Shown here in pieces: positions 1-7,436 of a stretch of DNA of 10,970 bases. Source of the DNA: Muribaculaceae bacterium. GTDB taxonomy: Bacteria; Bacteroidota; Bacteroidia; Bacteroidales; Muribaculaceae. Location: NCBI GenBank assembly GCA_009775535.1, contig VSPW01000050.1, positions 1 to 10,970 on the forward strand, in the 5' to 3' direction. Made by a program: the position numbers and the translations under genes. The number at the start of each line of letters is the position of its first letter. Within the stretch, counting starts at the first letter, position 1. Below the pieces are notes generated by a model that worked only from the letters and a program-made list of their open reading frames with translations, did no database searches and had not been told where the DNA came from.

Positions 1-1167
1 ATTATTATTACATGATGCTTCCTTTGGCCAGGTCTTAAAACCATTGCGGGTTATCACATACCAGCGTACGGTCCTGATGATACCTTCCTTGAAAGGGGTA
101 CGAGGATACCATCCCAGTTCTGTGACAATCTTCGTCGGGTCAATGGCATAGCGCATGTCATGGCCGGGACGGTCGGTGACATACGTTATCAGCCCATAGT
201 CTATTTCTCCGGCCGGGCAATGCAACAACTGCCTGTATTGAGGCTCTGAATGCATTATCGCGGCGATGGCATCGATAATCTCCTTCACGATGTCAATGTT
301 CTGCTTCTCATTGAAGCCGCCGATGTTGTAGATTTCCCCGTCACGGCCTTCACGTAGCACCGTCTCGATCGCGCTTGCATGGTCCTCAACATACAGCCAG
401 TCCCTGACATTGATACCGCGCCCGTACACCGGAAGCTTTTTCCCATGAAGTATATTGTTGATTACCAAAGGTATCAGTTTTTCCGGGAACTGATATGGAC
501 CGTAGTTGTTGCTGCACCGGGTTATATTGACAGGCAGCCCGTATGTGTCATGGTATGCCATCACAATCATGTCGGCCGATGCCTTGGCTGCGCTGTAAGG
601 CGACCTTGGCGAAAGCGGTGTGGCCTCAGTAAAAAATTCCTTTCCGTACGACACTATCATGTCCGTACGCCCTGTGGCCACCGACCTGACTTCAGACGAT
701 AACGCCAATTCCTCAGGCACATCAAAGTCTCTTGACAGTGAACCGTAGACCTCATCGGTGCTTATCTGCAAAAATCTCTTGCCTTCCCTGAATCCTCCGC
801 CAGGCATAGACCACGACAACCTTGCACATTCAAGCAGGCAATGTGTGCCCAATATATTTGTCTCAAGGAATATCCTTGGGTCAGTGATGCTGCGGTCCAC
901 ATGGGTCTCGGCCGCGAAGTTCACCACATAGTCCGGGTCATAGCAGGCAAATACGTCCTTCATTGCGGCGGAGTCCCGTATGTCGGCCTTTATAAAACAT
1001 ACATCCTGACTTTCCAGCTCCACGGAGATGTTCATAAGATTGCCCGCATATGTGAGACAGTCAGCCACCACAATGCGTATCTCCCCGGCAGGGTGTACGT
1101 CAAGCAGATATTTTATAAAATTAGAGCCTATGAACCCGGCCCCACCTGTCACTAGATATGTTTTCAT
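1..1167 (-). CDS. rfbB: dTDP-glucose 4,6-dehydratase (RfbB), partial, C-terminus off the window
   Basis: Short-chain dehydrogenase/reductase-family enzyme that converts dTDP-glucose to dTDP-4-keto-6-deoxyglucose, the committed step toward dTDP-rhamnose and other deoxysugars of surface polysaccharides; cytoplasmic, NAD-dependent. I translated the minus strand from the ATG at 1167-1165; it stays open for 389 codons to the window edge. Visible motifs are the Rossmann loop TGGAGFIGSN (residues 7-16), STDEVYG (136-142) with the dehydratase acidic pair D138-E139, the catalytic YSAAK (Y191, K195), RCSNNYGPYQFPEK (217-230) and NVRDWLYVEDH (253-263). A stretch of about 35 residues between 143 and 180 resembles the longer Bacteroides RfbB forms. 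The family match is clear up to RWY (368-370), but the last 19 residues do not look like the family, while another frame does (see findings), so a frameshift near position 56 is possible. It is transcribed away from mtaB; other sugar-nucleotide genes probably lie to the left, outside the window. Function is confident; the 3' end is not. Confidence 0.93.
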   Translation of the reverse strand, partial: MKTYLVTGGAGFIGSNFIKYLLDVHPAGEIRIVVADCLTYAGNLMNISVELESQDVCFIKADIRDSAAMKDVFACYDPDYVVNFAAETHVDRSITDPRIFLETNILGTHCLLECARLSWSMPGGGFREGKRFLQISTDEVYGSLSRDFDVPEELALSSEVRSVATGRTDMIVSYGKEFFTEATPLSPRSPYSAAKASADMIVMAYHDTYGLPVNITRCSNNYGPYQFPEKLIPLVINNILHGKKLPVYGRGINVRDWLYVEDHASAIETVLREGRDGEIYNIGGFNEKQNIDIVKEIIDAIAAIMHSEPQYRQLLHCPAGEIDYGLITYVTDRPGHDMRYAIDPTKIVTELGWYPRTPFKEGIIRTVRWYVITRNGFKTWPKEASCNNN

Positions 1168-1259
1168 GTCAAAACTGGCGCTTATTCAGAATTATTGCGC
1201 AATTTACAACTTTTTCGTCAGAAATCGACTAACTTTGCAGCCGGAAAATCAAAGAAACG
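1168..1259. promoter_or_regulatory. Divergent intergenic region between rfbB and mtaB
   Basis: This 92-bp spacer must carry the promoters of both leftward rfbB and rightward mtaB. On the plus strand TAACTTTG at 1230-1237 is a perfect match to the Bacteroidetes -7 box TAnnTTTG and lies 22 bp before the mtaB start; the -33 element is weak, with only a T-run followed by CG at 1211-1217. On the minus strand the best candidate for rfbB is TAATTCTG (1194 to 1187), one mismatch from consensus, without a convincing -33 element. A 10-bp palindrome ATTGCGCAAT (1194-1203) sits between the two. The mtaB promoter is well supported, the rfbB one only tentative. Confidence 0.6.
1230..1237 (+). promoter_or_regulatory. 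Bacteroidetes-type -7 box of the mtaB operon
   Basis: TAACTTTG fits the primary sigma factor (SigABfr) consensus TAnnTTTG at a sensible distance from the mtaB ATG. The identical octamer occurs before bamD at 9588-9595. The expected TTTG at -33 is not clear. Confidence 0.6.
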
Positions 1260-2579
1260 ATGATTGACAACACCACTTTCGGCAATCTGACTGCACTGTA
1301 CCATACATTCGGCTGCAAGCTGAATTTTTCGGAGACATCCACCGTAGCCCGCCTCATGTCCGGACGCGGGGTTCGCCGCGTGCAGCCGGGAGAGACACCA
1401 GATATAATAGTGGTCAACACTTGTAGTGTCACCGACATGGCCGACAAAAAGTGCCGACAGACAATACGTTCATTGTCAAGGCGCTATCCGGATGCGGCAA
1501 TATTGGTGACAGGATGTTATGCCCAGTTGAAAAGCGGAGAGGTGGCATCAATCCCCGGGGTGTCAGTAGTGGCCGGCAACGACCAGAAGCTGCGTCTTCC
1601 TGAATTCCTCGATGATTTCCTGGCCACGCGCCGTCCCAGCGTAACGGTGACCCCTTCAAAGGAACTTAAAGAGTTCATGCCGTCATGCTCCCGCGGTGAC
1701 CGCACAAGATATTTCCTTAAAGTGCAGGACGGTTGCGACTATTTCTGCTCTTATTGCACGATACCGTTCGCCCGCGGCAGAAGCCGCTCCGGACAGATAG
1801 ACAGCCTTGTGGAACAAGCCCGTGAGGCTGCATCAGAAGGCGGCAAGGAAATAGTGCTTACAGGCGTGAACATCGGTGATTTCGGGAAAGGCCGTGAGGA
1901 CTCGTTCTTTGACCTGATACGCCGCCTTGACGAAGTGGAGGGAATCGAGCGCTACCGCATATCCTCAATCGAGCCCAACCTGCTCACTGACGAGATAATC
2001 GAATGGGTCGCAGAATCAAAACGCTTCATGCCCCATTTCCACGTACCGTTGCAGTCCGGCGACGATGACGTGCTGGCACTGATGCGGCGGCACTATGACA
2101 CGTCGCTTTTCCGCAGCAAGATGGAGAAGATACGCCAGGTGATGCCAGACGCGTTCATAGGTGTCGACCTTATCGTGGGGGCGCGCGGCGAGACCCCGGA
2201 ACGTTTCGAGAACTCACGGAAGTTTGTAGAGTCGCTGCCGATATCCCGCCTGCACGTATTCCCCTACAGCGAACGTCCCGGCACACGGGCCTTGTCCATA
2301 GAGCATACAGTATCACAAGAGGACAAGCACAGACGCACCTCGGTGATGTTGGGCATAAGCGAAAGGAAGCTTGAAGGGTTCGCATCTCAGTTTATAGGGA
2401 CTGTACGTCCGGTGCTGATAGAGCACCAGCGTCCAGGACACCCGACCGCAGGGTTTACGGACAACTACCTTAGGGTTGAGATAGATGGCGCGGAAGATAT
2501 CGACAACGTAATAGCGCCTGTACACATAGATTCGGTAATGCCTGGCGGCGAAGCTTTAAAGGGACATCTGGCAAGATGA
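1260..2579 (+). CDS. mtaB: tRNA t6A37 methylthiotransferase MtaB (radical SAM)
   Basis: Methylthiotransferase of the MiaB/MtaB family, predicted to convert N6-threonylcarbamoyladenosine at position 37 of ANN-decoding tRNAs to its 2-methylthio form, using two 4Fe-4S clusters and S-adenosylmethionine. The 439-residue length is normal. The N-terminal UPF0004 domain has its three cluster cysteines at C19 (HTFGCKLN), C55 (NTCSVTD) and C86 (TGCYAQ). The radical SAM CxxxCxxC motif is at C159, C163 and C166, followed by PFARGRSRS. The substrate-site segment HVPLQSG is present near residue 260, and the last 60 or so residues fit a TRAM RNA-binding domain. FGCKLN rather than the MiaB-style YGCQMN favours MtaB over MiaB; RimO is less likely. 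The next in-frame ATG lies beyond C19, so the start at 1260 is required. It is the first gene of an operon and its stop overlaps the next start as ATGA. Confidence 0.93.
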   Translation: MIDNTTFGNLTALYHTFGCKLNFSETSTVARLMSGRGVRRVQPGETPDIIVVNTCSVTDMADKKCRQTIRSLSRRYPDAAILVTGCYAQLKSGEVASIPGVSVVAGNDQKLRLPEFLDDFLATRRPSVTVTPSKELKEFMPSCSRGDRTRYFLKVQDGCDYFCSYCTIPFARGRSRSGQIDSLVEQAREAASEGGKEIVLTGVNIGDFGKGREDSFFDLIRRLDEVEGIERYRISSIEPNLLTDEIIEWVAESKRFMPHFHVPLQSGDDDVLALMRRHYDTSLFRSKMEKIRQVMPDAFIGVDLIVGARGETPERFENSRKFVESLPISRLHVFPYSERPGTRALSIEHTVSQEDKHRRTSVMLGISERKLEGFASQFIGTVRPVLIEHQRPGHPTAGFTDNYLRVEIDGAEDIDNVIAPVHIDSVMPGGEALKGHLAR

Positions 2580-3487
2580 AGCGTATAATGCACATACTGT
2601 TGCAGTGGGGGCTATCACTGACCGCCAGGATGCCTTTCGGCATATTGTACGTCCTGTCCGACATTATCTATATCATGGTTTTCCATGTGGCAAGATACAG
2701 GCGCAAGGTTGTGGAAAAGAACCTTGCTGTGTCTTTCCCTGACATGGATGAAGATGTGCTGCGAAAGGTGGAAAAGCAGTTCTACCGAAATTTTGCCGAC
2801 TACATAGTGGAGACCATCAAACTCATGCACATATCAGACCGGCAGATGGCATCACGGATGACTTTCGACGGCATTGAACATATCAACAATACCGTAGGCA
2901 AAGGCCGCTCCGTGGTGTGCTTTTTCTCGCACTGCGGCAACTGGGAATGGGTGACTTCAATCACACTCCATTGCAAGGCCGAAATGGAAAAAGGCGTACG
3001 CTACTGCCAGGTGTACCGTCCGCTCCGTGACAAATGGATGGACGGGCTCATGCTTCGTCTGCGCTCGCGTTTCCATTCACACAGCTACCCGAAAAGGACA
3101 GTGTTCCGCGACCTGCTGCTGCTCTCCCGCGAAGGAGTGCCTACCGTTACCGGGTTCATGAGCGACCAGAAACCCAGCAAGGGCGACAATACGCATGTGC
3201 TTACGTTCCTGAACCATCCGACAGCTGTCATCACGGGGACTGAGGCCTTGGGACGCAAGCTCAAGATGGCAGCAGTATACATGGACATGTACAAACGCGG
3301 ACGGGGAAGATACCACGTTACAATCCGCCCGATAGCCGATGACATCGCCGCAACAGAGCCGATGGAAGTCACCGATACATATTTCCGTATGCTTGAACAA
3401 ACCATCAGGCGCGACCCTGCGATATGGCTGTGGACACACAAACGGTGGAAACATCATGTAGAAATGCCCAAGACACCTGAAGAATGA
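2576..3487 (+). CDS. LpxL/HtrB-family lipid A secondary acyltransferase
   Basis: Lysophospholipid/lipid A acyltransferase family protein of 303 residues, about the usual length. It is predicted to transfer an acyl chain from acyl-ACP to a lipid A precursor at the cytoplasmic face of the inner membrane. A hydrophobic N-terminal segment (about residues 20-36, GILYVLSDIIYIMVF) is followed by the basic stretch ARYRRK, a pattern typical of membrane-anchored HtrB proteins. The HX4(D/E) catalytic motif is SHCGNWEW, with H119 and E124. The downstream conserved segment is GFMSDQKPS (193-201), and the C-terminal WLWTHKRWK (284-292) matches the family's W-x-H-x-R-W ending. It is coupled by ATGA overlaps to mtaB before it and to the glycosyltransferase after it. 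Bacteroidales lipid A is commonly penta-acylated and usually needs one such enzyme, so an LpxL role is reasonable; the exact acyl position cannot be told from sequence. Confidence 0.88.
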   Translation: MKRIMHILLQWGLSLTARMPFGILYVLSDIIYIMVFHVARYRRKVVEKNLAVSFPDMDEDVLRKVEKQFYRNFADYIVETIKLMHISDRQMASRMTFDGIEHINNTVGKGRSVVCFFSHCGNWEWVTSITLHCKAEMEKGVRYCQVYRPLRDKWMDGLMLRLRSRFHSHSYPKRTVFRDLLLLSREGVPTVTGFMSDQKPSKGDNTHVLTFLNHPTAVITGTEALGRKLKMAAVYMDMYKRGRGRYHVTIRPIADDIAATEPMEVTDTYFRMLEQTIRRDPAIWLWTHKRWKHHVEMPKTPEE

Positions 3488-4518
3488 CCGATACCGTAAA
3501 ACCGACACCACAGGTGGCCGTCATAATCCTTAACTGGAACGGCCGCAAGCTCCTGGAAGAATACCTGCCGCAGGTGATAGAAAACACCAACCCGGAAATT
3601 GCGGAAGTCATCGTTGCCGACAACGGCAGCACCGATGACTCCCTGGCATGGCTGGACCGCAACTATCCGCAGGTAAGGCGCATGGAATTCAATGAGAACC
3701 TGGGGTTCGCAGGCGGATACAACAAGGCCATAGGGCTTACGGATGCGCCATACACAGTGCTGCTTAACTCAGATGTGGCCTGCGCTCCCGGATGGGTGGA
3801 CATACTCCACAGTTTCATGGAGGCACATCCCGAAACCGGCGCATGCCAGCCCAAGATACTGAGCTATAAGGACAAGACACATTTTGAATATGCAGGGGCT
3901 TCCGGTGGGTTCATAGACAGGAACGGATATCCGTACTGCCGCGGGCGCATATTCTCACACGTCGAGGCCGACCACGGCCAATATGACACCCCTATTGAAA
4001 TATTCTGGGCCACCGGCGCAGCCCTGATGGTCCGCACCGAACTGTACAGGAAAGCAGGCGGGCTTGACACGGACTTTTTCGCGCATATGGAAGAGATAGA
4101 CCTATGCTGGCGCATACTCCTGTCCGGGGCAAAAATCATGGCTGTGCCTTCGGCTGTGGTGTACCACCTCGGGGGCGGAAGCCTGCCGGCATCGAACCCG
4201 CGCAAGACATACCTTAATTTCCGTAACAACCTGTTGCTCCTGCACAAGAACCTTCCCGACTCCACCCGCGGCCGGAAGCTCCTGCGCCGGCGCATGCTTG
4301 ACACCCTGGCATGGGGGAAATTTGTCATGACACTCGATTTCAAAAACGCAGCAGCAGTGTGGCGGGCGCACCGGGACTTTGCAAGGATGCGTAAAAGCTA
4401 CAATGTCCATCCCGTCACAGACCTCCTTGACACCCGCACAGACACGCATCGCAACATACTGACTGATTTCTATCTGCGCGGCCGGAAAACGTTCGTACAG
4501 ACTGTCCGGGAGGATTAG
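3484..4518 (+). CDS. Family 2 glycosyltransferase (GT-A fold)
   Basis: Inverting glycosyltransferase of the GT2 superfamily, rhamnosyltransferase/WcaA-like, 344 residues. The nucleotide-sugar domain starts with VAVIILNWNG (11-20), followed by VIVADNGSTDDS (42-53), ENLGFAGGYNKAI (71-83) and the metal-binding position LLNSDV (93-98, an NSD variant of DxD). WATGAALMVR (175-184) and EEIDLCWR (203-210, likely catalytic acidic region) complete the family pattern. The C-terminal third is rich in basic residues (for example RKLLRRRM near 262-269) with no obvious membrane-spanning segment, suggesting peripheral membrane binding. The start at 3484 overlaps the acyltransferase stop as ATGA, implying translational coupling. 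Its neighbour suggests a role in lipopolysaccharide core, O-antigen or another envelope glycolipid. Donor sugar and acceptor are unknown; a rhamnosyl donor is tempting because of nearby rfbB but is only inference. Confidence 0.88.
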   Translation: MTDTVKPTPQVAVIILNWNGRKLLEEYLPQVIENTNPEIAEVIVADNGSTDDSLAWLDRNYPQVRRMEFNENLGFAGGYNKAIGLTDAPYTVLLNSDVACAPGWVDILHSFMEAHPETGACQPKILSYKDKTHFEYAGASGGFIDRNGYPYCRGRIFSHVEADHGQYDTPIEIFWATGAALMVRTELYRKAGGLDTDFFAHMEEIDLCWRILLSGAKIMAVPSAVVYHLGGGSLPASNPRKTYLNFRNNLLLLHKNLPDSTRGRKLLRRRMLDTLAWGKFVMTLDFKNAAAVWRAHRDFARMRKSYNVHPVTDLLDTRTDTHRNILTDFYLRGRKTFVQTVRED

Positions 4519-4535
4519 TCCATGACCTATTAAAT

Positions 4536-4575
4536 CCGAAAAATTAAAAAAATTACACATTTTTTAATTTTTCGG
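4536..4575 (+). terminator. Perfect 16-bp inverted repeat, candidate terminator of the mtaB operon
   Basis: The arms at 4536-4551 and 4560-4575 are exactly complementary over 16 bp around an 8-base loop (ATTACACA). Each arm has three G/C pairs at the base and an A/T-only upper stem, so the 3' arm itself carries the T-run. It begins 18 bp after the glycosyltransferase stop and ends about 32 bp before the next -7 box, which is where a terminator should lie. The A/T-rich stem and lack of a T-tract after the hairpin make it atypical, so a protein-binding or RNA-processing role is also possible. Confidence 0.6.
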
Positions 4576-4607
4576 TGCAGATATGATGTCTGTTCGATTA
4601 TTTTGCG

Positions 4608-4615
4608 TATTTTTG
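4608..4615 (+). promoter_or_regulatory. Bacteroidetes-type -7 box of the TonB receptor operon
   Basis: TATTTTTG matches TAnnTTTG. A second imperfect copy, TATTTTG, lies just upstream at 4599-4605, giving a tandem TTTTGCG repeat. A transcript starting near 4621 would have a leader of about 35 bases before the receptor start. No clear TTTG at -33 is visible. I looked for a long structured leader that would suggest a cobalamin or thiamin riboswitch and see none. Confidence 0.5.
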
Positions 4616-4638
4616 CGAAGTGTTAACATTTTTGACAC

Positions 4639-4656
4639 ATGACTGAAACCAGATAA
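4639..4656 (+). other. Five-codon mini-ORF overlapping the receptor start (TAATG)
   Basis: ATG ACT GAA ACC AGA TAA encodes MTETR and its stop shares one base with the ATG of the TonB receptor at 4656. If translated, it would deliver a terminating ribosome exactly at the receptor start. Such short ORFs arise often by chance; nothing else shows that it is used. Confidence 0.25.
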
Positions 4657-7418
4657 TGACATCATCAATCACTTTATATTCAACTGCAACGAAAAGACTC
4701 TTTTCCCTGTTCATCGCAATATGGCTGGTCAATATAATGGCCATGGCCGCCAGCGATACGAATTGCAAGGGTACGGTCATTGACAACGAGGGCGAACCTA
4801 TCATAGGCGCAACCGTTGCCATCACAAATGGCCGCACCGTTGGCGTAACAGATGTGGACGGCGCATTCTCCGTGAAAGTTCCATCAAACGCCAAGACACT
4901 GACTATCACCTTTATTGGTTACAAGCCTCTGATTGTCAACGTTGCTTCCAATATCGGCACAGTAAAGATGGATATGGAAGCACACGTGCTCAATGACGTA
5001 GTTGTCACACAGTCACTAGCGCGCACGCGCGAGACCCCAGTAGCACTGTCGCAGATCAACGCCTCTGAGATAGAATACAAAATCGGCAACCAGGAATTTC
5101 CGGAAGTGCTGAAGACAACCCCCGGCGTGTGGACAACAAAGGACGGCGGCGGCTTCGGAGATGCCAAGACCAATATGCGCGGATTCCAGAGCGCCAATGT
5201 GGCAGTACTTGTGAACGGCATACCCATCAACGACATGGAATGGGGCGGAGTGTACTGGAGCAACTGGGCCGGCCTGAGCGATGTGGCCTCGAACATACAG
5301 ACCCAGCGCGGGCTAGGCGCGGCATTGCTATCAGCCCCCTCGGTAGGCGGCACTATCAACATCACCACCCGTTCGCTTGACGCAGAACGCGGCGGCAGCG
5401 TGTGGTACGGAATGGGCAATGACGGCATGAACAACTATGGGGTGAAGCTGTCGACCGGGCTTATGGACAACGGCTGGGCCGTTACCTTGCTGGGATCCCA
5501 CAAATGGGGCGACGGATATATCCAGGGCACGTGGTTCGACTCGTACAATTATTTCATCAATGTGTCAAAGCGTATCAATGACGCCCACCAGCTGTCGTTC
5601 ACGGCTTTCGGCGCACCGCAAAAGCACAACAAGCGTTCTTCACAGGACGGCCTCACTATAGAGGGATACCAGACATATGCCCGCGAGGTGATGAACGGCG
5701 AAAGCCCCTACCGCTACAACCCGACCTTCGGCTATGACAAGCAGGGCCAGCGCCGCTCCTCCAACCTGAACACATACCACAAGCCGCAGATATCGCTGGC
5801 ACATATATGGCAGATAAACGACAAGTCATCACTGTCGACTACGGCCTATGTGTCATTTGCCACCGGCGGCGGATATTCCGGCCAGGGCCGCGGCACATAC
5901 AACGGCCAGAGCCTGTCGAACACATCGTGGTACGGGGCTTCGGACGGTCAGGTGAACACCCTGTTCCGCAATGCCGACGGCACGTTCGGCTATAACCTAA
6001 TACAGGAGATGAACGAGCAGAGCGAGACGGGCTCAAACATGGTGATGGCATCATCGAACAATTCGCACGAATGGTACGGACTTGTGTCAACATACAAGAA
6101 CCAGTTCTTCAACAAGAAGCTGACCTTTACCGCGGGCATTGATGTGCGCTACTACATAGGCCACCACAACAACAAAATCATCGACCTGTACAACGGTGAA
6201 TACTATGTGGACGACTCCAGCCGCAAGAAGGTGCTCGCAGCTAACAACTACAGGCGCAACGACCCGGAATGGGTGTATGAGAAACTTGGTGTCGGCGATG
6301 TGGTATACCGCGACTATGACGGCCATACACATCAGGAAGGCGCATACATACAGGGCGAGATGAGCCTTCTGGACAAGCGTCTTAACCTCGTGCTGTCGGG
6401 CTCGCTTAGCAATACAGGATACCAGCGCATCGACCATTTCTATTATGACAAGGAACATGAGAAGTCGCCAACACACAACTTCATGGGAGGTACTGTTAAG
6501 GCAGGCGCCAACTATAATTTCGACCGCCACAACAATGTGTTCTTCAATGTGGGCTACATATCCCGCGCACCTTTCTTCTCTCGCGGCGTGTTCCTTTCAT
6601 CGAACGTGAGCAACACGGCCAACCCGAACCCGATGAACGAGAAAATAGCATCGTTCGAGGTAGGATACGGCTACCATTCGCAAGTGTTCTCGGCGAATGT
6701 CAACGCATATTACACCAAATGGTACGACAAGACCACTACCCGCTCGGGCAACCTCAGCGGGGAACGCAGGGATGAGTACTATTCGTTCAACATGAGCGGT
6801 GTAGACGCCCGCCACATGGGCATCGAGGTGAACTTCATCTACATACCTGTGAAATGGTTCGAGCTTGAGGGCATGCTCTCACTGGGCGACTATGAATGGG
6901 CATCGAACGCGGTGGGATATTTCTATGACCAGAACGGATTCCCACTCGCAAACCTGAACGGATCTCTGGCTTCAGGCGTGCTGGCAGACGACCACCTTAA
7001 GGCCACCCTTGAACAGAAAGGGGTGAAAGTGGGCGGCACGGCCCAGACCACAGGTTCGCTGTCGGCTACATTCCGTCCGTTCAAGGGATGGCGGATAGGT
7101 GCAGACTGGATAATGAATGCCAACAACTACAGCGACTACCAGGTAAAGGACAGCAACATCAATCCCGGCAGCGACATCTCTGTAGCGAAACCGTGGCGCA
7201 TACCATGGGGCAACCAGCTGGACCTTTCGGCAAGCTACAGCTTCAAGATAGGCGGGATAGACGCACGCCTGACAGGCAATGTGTACAATGTGTTCAACTA
7301 CAACTATGTGGTGGACGCATGGACCAATACCGGGGAACGCGGCACATGGGACAACGCCTTCAGGGTGTTCTACAGCTTCGGCCGCACGTATTCAATGAAG
7401 CTACGTATCAATTTCTAA
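4656..7418 (+). CDS. TonB-dependent outer-membrane receptor with carboxypeptidase-like regulatory domain
   Basis: Energy-dependent outer-membrane importer, 920 residues. A signal peptide is visible as a basic KR at 13-14, a hydrophobic core at 15-30 and AMAAS near 29-33 as the likely signal peptidase I site. The CarboxypepD_reg-like beta-sandwich follows (about 37-108; CKGTVIDNEGEPIIGATV and DVDGAFSV). LNDVVVTQS (112-120) is a possible TonB box. The plug spans about 122-240, with TPGVWT, NMRGF, VLVNGIPINDMEWGGVYWSNW and SVGGTINITTRS. The remainder is a beta barrel rich in aromatic strands, ending in KLRINF with the terminal phenylalanine expected for the BAM signal. It lacks the extra length of classical SusC proteins, and its partner is not SusD-like. 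The next in-frame ATGs lie within the signal peptide, so the start at 4656 is preferred. The lipoprotein gene begins 18 bp later. The ligand is unknown. Confidence 0.92.
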   Translation: MTSSITLYSTATKRLFSLFIAIWLVNIMAMAASDTNCKGTVIDNEGEPIIGATVAITNGRTVGVTDVDGAFSVKVPSNAKTLTITFIGYKPLIVNVASNIGTVKMDMEAHVLNDVVVTQSLARTRETPVALSQINASEIEYKIGNQEFPEVLKTTPGVWTTKDGGGFGDAKTNMRGFQSANVAVLVNGIPINDMEWGGVYWSNWAGLSDVASNIQTQRGLGAALLSAPSVGGTINITTRSLDAERGGSVWYGMGNDGMNNYGVKLSTGLMDNGWAVTLLGSHKWGDGYIQGTWFDSYNYFINVSKRINDAHQLSFTAFGAPQKHNKRSSQDGLTIEGYQTYAREVMNGESPYRYNPTFGYDKQGQRRSSNLNTYHKPQISLAHIWQINDKSSLSTTAYVSFATGGGYSGQGRGTYNGQSLSNTSWYGASDGQVNTLFRNADGTFGYNLIQEMNEQSETGSNMVMASSNNSHEWYGLVSTYKNQFFNKKLTFTAGIDVRYYIGHHNNKIIDLYNGEYYVDDSSRKKVLAANNYRRNDPEWVYEKLGVGDVVYRDYDGHTHQEGAYIQGEMSLLDKRLNLVLSGSLSNTGYQRIDHFYYDKEHEKSPTHNFMGGTVKAGANYNFDRHNNVFFNVGYISRAPFFSRGVFLSSNVSNTANPNPMNEKIASFEVGYGYHSQVFSANVNAYYTKWYDKTTTRSGNLSGERRDEYYSFNMSGVDARHMGIEVNFIYIPVKWFELEGMLSLGDYEWASNAVGYFYDQNGFPLANLNGSLASGVLADDHLKATLEQKGVKVGGTAQTTGSLSATFRPFKGWRIGADWIMNANNYSDYQVKDSNINPGSDISVAKPWRIPWGNQLDLSASYSFKIGGIDARLTGNVYNVFNYNYVVDAWTNTGERGTWDNAFRVFYSFGRTYSMKLRINF

Positions 7419-7436
7419 CATGCAACATCCAGTCAA

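Noticed and set aside
287..302. The 16-mer ACGATGTCAATGTTCT is repeated exactly at 10897-10912.
   Set aside because: The first copy is ordinary rfbB coding sequence and the second lies in the unassigned tail. There are only two copies with no shared flanks, so a chance match is more likely than an att site or mobile-element end.
379..1155. Plus-strand open frames at 379-702 and 841-1155.
   Set aside because: They are antisense to rfbB, whose minus-strand translation carries the full set of family motifs.
3077..4343. Long minus-strand open frames (3077-3511, 3864-4343) inside the acyltransferase and glycosyltransferase genes.
   Set aside because: They are antisense to genes with clear motifs, have arginine/proline/serine-rich compositions typical of shadow frames in GC-rich DNA, and match no family.
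4519..4655. Possible cobalamin or thiamin riboswitch before the TonB receptor.
   Set aside because: The leader downstream of the predicted start is only about 35 bases and no conserved riboswitch core is visible; the only structure is the simple inverted repeat upstream of the promoter.
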